Source: Bradyrhizobium manausense
GTDB lineage: Bacteria; Pseudomonadota; Alphaproteobacteria; Rhizobiales; Xanthobacteraceae
Reading direction: 5' to 3'
DNA: 64,000 nt
NCBI RefSeq assembly: GCF_018131105.1
Contig: NZ_JAFCJI010000002.1
Location: 1,178,001 to 1,242,000, forward strand
The notes beneath the pieces were generated by a model. That model did no database searches. It saw only the letters and a program-made list of their open reading frames with translations, and had not been told where the DNA came from. Of this stretch, positions 58,819 to 64,000 are shown piece after piece. The position numbers and the translations under genes are program-made. Within the stretch, counting starts at the first letter, position 1; each line of letters begins with the position of its first letter.

Positions 58819-59748
58819 TCAGGACGCCTTCTTGCGCAGATTGTCGACGAACTTAATCAGCTCGATGGTCTTGTTGTAATCGTCATTTGCGATCGGCTCC
58901 CACGGCTTGTTCTTGCCGTCGGAAAGCTTCTTGAACGCCTCGGGATCCTTCTGCGCGGCATCCAGGAAGGCCTTCTTGATCGCGGCCTTCATGTCCTCGG
59001 GCAGATCGCTCAGGTAGGCGTAGGGCGAGTTGATGATGAGGTCGGACTTCCCGATGATGCGGAAGTCCTCCTTCTTCATCGGCGTGCCGTCGGCCGACTT
59101 CACCATGCCCTTGTTGAGCATGCGGGTCAGGTTGGAATCGTCGTCGGCGTTCCACCAGTTGGCGGCGACGTCGACGGTGCCCTGGGCCAGCGCCAGAACG
59201 GCGTTCTCGTGGCTGCCGGTGAAGACCACCTTGGAGAAATAGGCATCGGGATCGATGCTCATCGCGTTCAGCTTGAAGCGGGGCATGTTGTTGCCGGACG
59301 TGGAGTTCGGATCGACAAGCCCGAGATTCTTGCCCTTGAGGTCCTCGATCTTCTGGTACGGCGATTTCGCCAGCACGTAGAAGACGGAGTAGTAGCCCTT
59401 CGAGCCGTCGGAATTGACGTCGATCACGAAGGCATCGGTCTTGACGCCGGTGAGACGGGCGCGCGCAAAGGAAGCCGGACCGTAATAGCCGATCTGGATG
59501 TTGCCGGCGCGCTGGCCCTCGATGAGGGCAGCGTAGTCATTGGCGACACGCAGCGTTACCTTGATGCCGAGCTCCTTCGACAGATAGTTGATGAAAGGAC
59601 CGTAGCGCTCGGTCACGCCCGAGCCGTTCTCGGCCGGGATCGCGGCGAAGGTGATCTCCGGATATTTCGTCTTCCAGTCTTCGGCGGAAGCGGATCCGGC
59701 AAGGGTCAGCGCGGCTGCGCCGGCAAGAACGAGTCTGCGAGTGATCAT
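58819..59748 (-). CDS. phnD: Phosphonate-binding protein PhnD
   Basis: A 309-residue periplasmic solute-binding protein. The signal peptide is TRRLVLAGAAALTLAGSASA ending at AED. The mature part has ITFAAIPAENGSGVTERYGP, IQIGYYGPASFARARLTGV with the tyrosine near the phosphonate, and NLGLVDPNSTSGNNMPRFKL, the serine-rich binding loop. The ATG at 59748 is chosen over longer frames because it gives the leader. It binds phosphonate and hands it to the PhnE pair. Confidence 0.95.
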   Translation of the reverse strand: MITRRLVLAGAAALTLAGSASAEDWKTKYPEITFAAIPAENGSGVTERYGPFINYLSKELGIKVTLRVANDYAALIEGQRAGNIQIGYYGPASFARARLTGVKTDAFVIDVNSDGSKGYYSVFYVLAKSPYQKIEDLKGKNLGLVDPNSTSGNNMPRFKLNAMSIDPDAYFSKVVFTGSHENAVLALAQGTVDVAANWWNADDDSNLTRMLNKGMVKSADGTPMKKEDFRIIGKSDLIINSPYAYLSDLPEDMKAAIKKAFLDAAQKDPEAFKKLSDGKNKPWEPIANDDYNKTIELIKFVDNLRKKAS

Positions 59749-59813
59749 GATGTCCTCTTCATCTGATAGGATCGGTTGACGCAAGAAACTGGAAATGACG
59801 GATGCGCGGCGGC

Positions 59814-60623
59814 TCAAGCCGCCGCGGCCGTTCCGAGTGCCGGGACGCCCTCCGGCAACGGCGCAGATGTGCCGCCCATGACGTCGGCGGCCTCGAGATC
59901 GTAGAGCTCACGCGCGACGAGATCGGTCAGCGCGGACGGCGCGCCGTCGAACACTACGCGGCCCTGGGCCATGCCGATGAGGCGGTCGCAATAGCTGCGC
60001 GCCAGATCGAGCGAATGCAGATTGCAGATCACCGTGATGCCGAAATGCTTGTTGATGCGCAGAAGCGCATCCATGACGATCTTGGTATTGCGCGGATCGA
60101 GCGAGGCAATCGGCTCGTCGGCGAGGATGATATCGGGCTGCTGCACCAGGGCGCGGGCAATCGCCACGCGCTGCTGCTGGCCGCCGGAGAGCTGGTCGGC
60201 GCGCTGGGCGGCGAGCGGGGCGATGTCGAACTGTTCCAGCGCGGACATCGCCAGCGCCTTGTCCTGCTCGGGCCAGATCTGCGAGAGCGAGCGCCAGGCC
60301 GGCATGGTGGCAAGACGCCCCATCAGCACGTTGGTCAGGACATCGAGGCGGCCAACCAGATTGAATTGCTGGAAGATCATCGCCGAGCGCGCCCGCCACT
60401 GCCGCAGCTCCTTGCCGCGCAGCGCGGTGACGTCGAGGCCGTCGAACAGGATACGACCCTGCGTCGGCGTCACCAGACGATTGATGGTTCGCAGCAAGGT
60501 CGACTTGCCGGCGCCGGAGCGCCCGATCACACCGACGAATCCGCCGGGGGAGATTTGAAACGACGCGTCGTCCACCGCGGCTTTTGCGCCGAAGCGGCAC
60601 GTCAGACCTTCCACCACCAGCAT
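59814..60623 (-). CDS. phnC: Phosphonate ABC transporter ATP-binding protein PhnC
   Basis: A 269-residue ATPase. FVGVIGRSGAGKSTLLRTIN is Walker A, RADQLSGGQQQRVAIARALV the signature, DIILADEPIASLDPRNTKIV Walker B, and VICNLHSLDLARSYCDRLIG the H-loop. It powers import by the PhnE pair. It is the first gene of its operon, divergent from the acetyltransferase gene with 173 bases between, in which Pho-box-like repeats face both directions. Confidence 0.95.
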   Translation of the reverse strand: MLVVEGLTCRFGAKAAVDDASFQISPGGFVGVIGRSGAGKSTLLRTINRLVTPTQGRILFDGLDVTALRGKELRQWRARSAMIFQQFNLVGRLDVLTNVLMGRLATMPAWRSLSQIWPEQDKALAMSALEQFDIAPLAAQRADQLSGGQQQRVAIARALVQQPDIILADEPIASLDPRNTKIVMDALLRINKHFGITVICNLHSLDLARSYCDRLIGMAQGRVVFDGAPSALTDLVARELYDLEAADVMGGTSAPLPEGVPALGTAAAA

Positions 60624-60666
60624 GCAGGGCTCCAGAGTAGCTGGGGCCCACCGCTATCCCTGACGG

Positions 60667-60684
60667 TTGACACTTGTGTGACAT
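60667..60684 (-). promoter_or_regulatory. Pho-box-like repeat facing phnC
   Basis: On the minus strand atgtcac-acaa-gtgtcaa gives two 7-base half-sites with a 4-base spacer, an 11-bp period as in the PhoB box (CTGTCAT-N4-CTGTCAT). It lies 44 bases upstream of the phnC start, in a suitable position. The match is partial. Confidence 0.45.
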
Positions 60685-60721
60685 GCGCAATGCAGTGCGG
60701 CGATCCAACCCACCTCATCCC

Positions 60722-60750
60722 CTGTCATGTCGTCGTCATGATGATGTCAT
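60722..60750 (+). promoter_or_regulatory. Pho box, three tandem half-sites
   Basis: ctgtcat-gtcg-tcgtcat-gatg-atgtcat: three 7-base PhoB half-sites at exact 11-bp period, with the first matching the CTGTCAT consensus. It is 46 bases upstream of the acetyltransferase start on the plus strand. Phosphate-starvation control by PhoB fits a phosphonate-use locus. Confidence 0.75.
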
Positions 60751-60796
60751 CAAGCCACTCGAAGACGAGCGCCCGCCCTCGAACTCCGGATGCAAC

Positions 60797-61453
60797 ATGG
60801 CCAAGGTGCTATCGGTCGAGCCGACCATCGATGCTTCGGCGAAGCTGCACGAAACCAGGCTCGGCGCCTACACCGAGGTCGGCGCGCGCACCATCCTGCA
60901 CGAGGTCGCGATGGGCGATTACTCCTACGTCGTCAACGACGCGCAGATCACCTACACCACCATCGGAAAGTTCTGCTCGATCGCGGCGATGACGCGGATC
61001 AATCCCGGCAATCATCCGATGCATCGCGCGACCCAGGCGCATTTCACCTACCGCTCCAGCGCCTACTTTCCGGACGAGAGCGACGATACAGACTTCTTCG
61101 ACTGGCGGCGCCAGCATCACGTCCATATCGGCCATGACGTCTGGATCGGCCATGGCGCGGTCGTGCTGCCGGGCCGCAACGTCGGCACTGGCGCGGTGAT
61201 CGCGGCCGGCGCCATTGTCACCAAGGACGTGCCGGCCTACACGATCGTTGCCGGCAATCCGGCGCGGATCGTGCGGCGGCGGTTCTCGGAAGAGGTTGCC
61301 GGACGGCTTGCAAAGCTGGCATGGTGGGACTGGAATCACGACAAATTGCGTGAGGCGCTGCCTGATTTCCGCAAGCTCACAATTGAAGATTTCCTGTCGG
61401 CATACGAAGCAAAGGCAAATTCCTCTTCCAGCAAACGAAGCGCGGTCGCGTGA
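60797..61453 (+). CDS. Hexapeptide-repeat acetyltransferase (phosphonate cluster)
   Basis: A 218-residue left-handed beta-helix acyltransferase. Hexapeptide turns run through VHIGHDVWIGHGAVVLPGRN then VGTGAVIAAGAIVTKDVPAY with VAGNPARIVRRRF, close to the DapH/chloramphenicol (xenobiotic) acetyltransferase type. It would use acetyl-CoA and trimerise. It is the first gene of a three-gene unit with a second phnM and DUF1045, all associated with C-P lyase loci, and may do the job of PhnO (aminophosphonate acetylation), which is not seen here. The next gene overlaps its stop as GTGA. Confidence 0.88.
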   Translation: MAKVLSVEPTIDASAKLHETRLGAYTEVGARTILHEVAMGDYSYVVNDAQITYTTIGKFCSIAAMTRINPGNHPMHRATQAHFTYRSSAYFPDESDDTDFFDWRRQHHVHIGHDVWIGHGAVVLPGRNVGTGAVIAAGAIVTKDVPAYTIVAGNPARIVRRRFSEEVAGRLAKLAWWDWNHDKLREALPDFRKLTIEDFLSAYEAKANSSSSKRSAVA

Positions 61454-62643
61454 CAGACATTTTCATCGAGGGAGGCCGGGCCCTGGTCGGCTCCGAGCTC
61501 ACCGAAACTTCACTCGCAATCTCTGGAACGGACATCGCGCAGATCGACGCGTCTCGCGGCCGCGCGCGGTTGGCGATCGATGCGCGCGATTTGCTGGTGC
61601 TGCCCGGCATCGTTGATCTGCACGGCGATGCCTTCGAGCGGCAGATGATGCCGCGGGCCGGCGTCGATTTCCCGATCGACATTGCGCTCGCCGACACCGA
61701 CCGGCAGGTCGTCAGCAACGGCATCACCACGGTGTTCCACGCCACCACATGGTCGTGGGAGCCGGGCCTGCGCAGTGGCGACAATGCAAGACGCCTGCTT
61801 GAGGCAATCGAACGGCAGCGTCCGCACTTCGCCGCCGACACCCGCTTTCATTTGCGGCACGAGACCCACAATCTCGATGCCGAGGACGAGATCAGCGAGT
61901 GGCTCGCCGAGGGCCGTGTCGATTTGTTCGCCTTCAATGACCACATGGACGGGGTCGTTGCCGACATCTCCAATCCTCGCAAGCGCAACCGCATGGTGGA
62001 GCGCACCGGCCTGTCGAGCGAGGATTTCGACAAGCTCGTCGCGCATATCGTCTCGCGCGCCGCCGATGTTCCGGCCTCCATCATCCGGCTCGCGGCCGCG
62101 GCCCGTGCGGCCGGGGTGCGGATGCTCTCGCATGACGACGCGACGCCGGCGATGCGCCAAAACTTTCGCGCCATGGGCGTGACGCTCGCCGAATTTCCGA
62201 TCAACGAGGAGACGGCGCGCGAGGCCGCGGCTGCCGGCGACGCCATCGTCTTCGGTGCGCCGAACGTCGTGCGCGGCGGCAGCCACACCGGCTGGACCAA
62301 GGCGTCGGACATGATCGCGAAGGGGCTCTGCTCGGTACTGGCCTCGGACTATTACTATCCGGCGCCGCTGCTCGCTGCGTTCCGCCTCGTCGCGGACGGC
62401 GTGCTGCCGTTGACCGAGGCCTGGAAGCTGATCTCGGCGGCGCCGGCCCAGGCCATCGGCCTGACCGATCGCGGCACGCTCGCCGCAGGCCATCGCGCCG
62501 ACATCCTGCTGGTCGACGACAGCATGCCATTGCGTCCGCGGCTGGTCGCGGTGATCGCGGCCGGCAAGCTCGTGCATCTCACCGATGCGCCCCGATTGCT
62601 CGGCGCGACGGCAACACCGCGCGAGACTGTCGTCGCGGCATAA
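61450..62643 (+). CDS. phnM: PhnM family diphosphatase, second copy
   Basis: A 397-residue amidohydrolase-fold PhnM paralogue, starting at GTG 61450 that overlaps the stop of the acetyltransferase. It has LVLPGIVDLHGDAFERQMMP where copy 1 has LHTDHLEAH, so one metal-site-like His is Ala here. AFNDHMDGVVADIS, MLSHDDATPAMRQNFRAMGV, GAPNVVRGGSHTGWTKASDM and LASDYYYPAPLLAAFR are intact. Both could be PhnM, but this copy has a diverged N-terminal site and a cluster with DUF1045, so a slightly different substrate is possible. The tail VVAA is short. Confidence 0.9.
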   Translation: MTDIFIEGGRALVGSELTETSLAISGTDIAQIDASRGRARLAIDARDLLVLPGIVDLHGDAFERQMMPRAGVDFPIDIALADTDRQVVSNGITTVFHATTWSWEPGLRSGDNARRLLEAIERQRPHFAADTRFHLRHETHNLDAEDEISEWLAEGRVDLFAFNDHMDGVVADISNPRKRNRMVERTGLSSEDFDKLVAHIVSRAADVPASIIRLAAAARAAGVRMLSHDDATPAMRQNFRAMGVTLAEFPINEETAREAAAAGDAIVFGAPNVVRGGSHTGWTKASDMIAKGLCSVLASDYYYPAPLLAAFRLVADGVLPLTEAWKLISAAPAQAIGLTDRGTLAAGHRADILLVDDSMPLRPRLVAVIAAGKLVHLTDAPRLLGATATPRETVVAA

Positions 62644-62661
62644 ATTGGCTATGCTCAGGCA

Positions 62662-63360
62662 ATGACAGGTTTTCCCCGCTACGCGATCTATTTTGCCGCC
62701 GGCGCCGACAATGCGCTATCCCGCTTCGGTGCCGAGTTGCTGGGCTATGATGCCTATCGCGGCGACGAGATTTCGTTTCCGCAGGACGCATTGCAAGTCG
62801 CCCCGGACTGGCGCGACATCACTGCCGATCCCCGCAAATACGGCTTTCACGGCACACTGAAGGCGCCGATGGGGCTCGCGTCCGGCAAGACCGAGGCCGA
62901 GCTGATGGGCGCCTGCGCGACCTTTGCCGAAAAGGCGCGGCCGATTCCGGTGATCCGCCCGGTCGTCGATTCCATCAGCGGCTTCATTGCTGTCATTCCG
63001 GCTGAGCCCATCGACACGCTCCAGCAATTCGCCGCCGATTGCGTCCGCCATTTCGATTCGTTCCGTCCGCCCCTGACCGCGGAAGATCGCACGCGGCGCA
63101 AGCCCGAGAAGCTTACCGAGCGCCAGCGCGACTATCTCGACCGCTGGGGTTACCCTTACGTGATGGAAGAATTCCGCTTCCACATGACGCTGACGGGGCT
63201 GCTCGATGCGGAGCGGCGCGGGCCGATCCTGGAGATGCTGCGGGCGAAGTTTGCGGGGCTGAAGCTCGAGACGCTTGCGATCGATCGCATTACGCTGTTC
63301 AGGCAGGATGATGCGAAGGCGCGTTTCCGCATCATCGGCGAGTGGGTACTGGCGAGTTAG
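62662..63360 (+). CDS. DUF1045 2H-phosphoesterase-like phosphonate metabolism protein
   Basis: A 232-residue protein of DUF1045, seen in phosphonate operons of alphaproteobacteria. RKYGFHGTLKAPMGLASGKT holds the first H-x-T and EEFRFHMTLTGLLDAERRGP the second, the paired motifs of 2H phosphoesterases that open cyclic phosphates. C-P lyase makes 5-phosphoribosyl-1,2-cyclic phosphate, which in E. coli is opened by PhnP; no PhnP is visible here, so this protein is a good candidate substitute. It lies 18 bases after the second phnM in the same unit. Confidence 0.88.
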   Translation: MTGFPRYAIYFAAGADNALSRFGAELLGYDAYRGDEISFPQDALQVAPDWRDITADPRKYGFHGTLKAPMGLASGKTEAELMGACATFAEKARPIPVIRPVVDSISGFIAVIPAEPIDTLQQFAADCVRHFDSFRPPLTAEDRTRRKPEKLTERQRDYLDRWGYPYVMEEFRFHMTLTGLLDAERRGPILEMLRAKFAGLKLETLAIDRITLFRQDDAKARFRIIGEWVLAS

Positions 63361-63388
63361 CCGGGCTCACGCGTCTCATTCAGCTCGT

Positions 63389-63477
63389 GTAGGGTGGGCA
63401 AAGGCGCGAGGCGCCGTGCCCACGTTCTTTCTCGACGACACGCAAATCGTGGGCACGCTTCGCTTTGCCCACCCTAC
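63389..63477. repeat. Long inverted repeat (GTAGGGTGGGCAAA...TTTGCCCACCCTAC)
   Basis: gtagggtgggcaaaggcgcg and cgcttcgctttgcccaccct followed by ac are the outer arms, with gccgtgcccacgttctttctc and caaatcgtgggcac as inner arms. It ends the DUF1045 unit before the convergent synthase gene. Another dispersed palindromic family common to these genomes. Confidence 0.8.
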
Positions 63478-63507
63478 GACAGTGGAGATTCTGACCGGCA
63501 GCGAGGT

Positions 63508-64000
63508 CTACTCCCCCCACCGCAGCGCCAGCGCGTCGCGCTCCTTGGCGAGCTCCAGCAGCCCTGCCTTGGTCGCCGGATGCAGCGGTTGCAGCGGATG
63601 GCGGACCGCGTCCGACTTGATCACGCCGCCGGCCTGCATCATCGCCTTGCAGGCGATCAGGCCGCACTGGCGGTTCTCGTAGTTGATCAGCGGCAGCCAG
63701 CGTTCATAGGCGGCTTTCGCCTTCTCCCGATCGCCCGCGAAATAGGGATCGATGATCTGGCGGATACCGTCGGGGTAACCGCCGCCGGTCATCGCACCGG
63801 TCGCGCCCGCATCGAGATCAGCCATCAGGGTGATCGCCTCCTCGCCATCCCAGGGACCCTCGATGTCCTTGCCGCCGGCCTCGATCAGGCTGCGGAGCTT
63901 TGACGCCGCGCCCGGCACCTCGATCTTGAAATAGCGGATGTTGGAGAGTTCACGCGCCAGCCGCGCCAGCAGCTCGACCGACAGCGGCGTGCCCGCGACC
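63508..64000 (-). CDS. Dihydrodipicolinate synthase family protein, C-terminal part (runs off window)
   Basis: The last 163 residues of an aldolase/lyase of the DHDPS-NAL superfamily, open to the window edge. SNIRYFKIEVPGAASKLRSL holds the Schiff-base Lys in the I-K-x-E-like stretch; GGKDIEGPWDGEEAITLMAD then LDAGATGAMTGGGYPDGIRQ is the later barrel part. It lacks the N-terminal G-T-T-G region (outside the window), so the exact substrate (a 2-keto-3-deoxy acid or pyruvate aldolase) cannot be judged. Convergent with DUF1045; a repeat separates them. Confidence 0.85.
   Translation of the reverse strand, partial: VAGTPLSVELLARLARELSNIRYFKIEVPGAASKLRSLIEAGGKDIEGPWDGEEAITLMADLDAGATGAMTGGGYPDGIRQIIDPYFAGDREKAKAAYERWLPLINYENRQCGLIACKAMMQAGGVIKSDAVRHPLQPLHPATKAGLLELAKERDALALRWGE

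Noticed and set aside
58225..59766. A long plus-strand frame across phnE and phnD
   Set aside because: Antisense shadow of two well-identified transporter genes.

Overview
The window is GC-rich, densely coded alphaproteobacterial DNA, most likely a Bradyrhizobium chromosome. The reasons are the codon and GC bias, the hisD / UPF0262 / small phosphatase / maf / yacG gene order typical of Rhizobiales, ureide and phosphonate catabolism genes, and several families of long imperfect inverted repeats of a kind common between Bradyrhizobium genes. No integrase, transposase, phage or CRISPR sequence was seen, so this reads as core and metabolic-accessory chromosome rather than an island.

Layout. 1-3.4 kb: a TAXI-type TRAP transporter (DUF1850, fused 4TM/12TM permease, solute-binding protein). 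3.5-7 kb: small secreted proteins, a large secreted transglycosylase-like protein, a Nudix CoA pyrophosphatase and a hotdog thioesterase. 7.2-11.2 kb: aldo/keto reductase, TTC38-like TPR protein and a two-subunit CoA-transferase-fold enzyme whose catalytic glutamate seems to be missing. 11.4-20.4 kb: two sensor kinases, one with a periplasmic ABC-binding-protein-like sensor and one hybrid, around a frameshifted isochorismatase-family gene, a His/Tyr/Gly-rich secreted peptide, an amine oxidase, a RibD-like reductase and a nitrobindin-like protein. 20.5-24.3 kb: ureide operon (DctA-family carrier, ureidoglycolate lyase, ureidoglycine aminohydrolase) with a divergent LysR regulator. 24.3-25.6 kb: an AT-richer patch with two orphan genes and degenerate repeats. 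25.6-28.5 kb: AcpA-like phosphoesterase and a divergent di-haem peroxidase. 29-33 kb: tRNA-Phe and the yacG-maf-phosphatase-UPF0262-hisD-DUF2948 cluster. 33-43.9 kb: assorted oxidoreductases, a TetR regulator with a palindromic site, a cyclic-nucleotide-domain/thioredoxin-reductase-like fusion, tRNA-Thr, a roughly 630-bp non-coding repeat, and a membrane-haem/intradiol-like pair. 44-48.8 kb: chemotaxis receptor, metY, hydrolase and SDR.

49-63.4 kb is the most coherent part: a complete C-P lyase phosphonate regulon in four transcription units. phnGHIJKLMN, with a trailing PPOX flavoprotein gene, reads leftward. phnF reads rightward from a shared promoter region that contains a perfect 12-bp-arm palindrome. 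phnCDE1E2 (transporter) reads leftward. A hexapeptide acetyltransferase, a second phnM and a DUF1045 2H-phosphoesterase read rightward from the same intergenic gap as phnC. That gap carries Pho-box-like 11-bp-period repeats facing both ways. Together these genes would import phosphonates, cleave the C-P bond and process the ribosyl phosphate product under PhoB and PhnF control. The window ends inside a dihydrodipicolinate-synthase-family gene.
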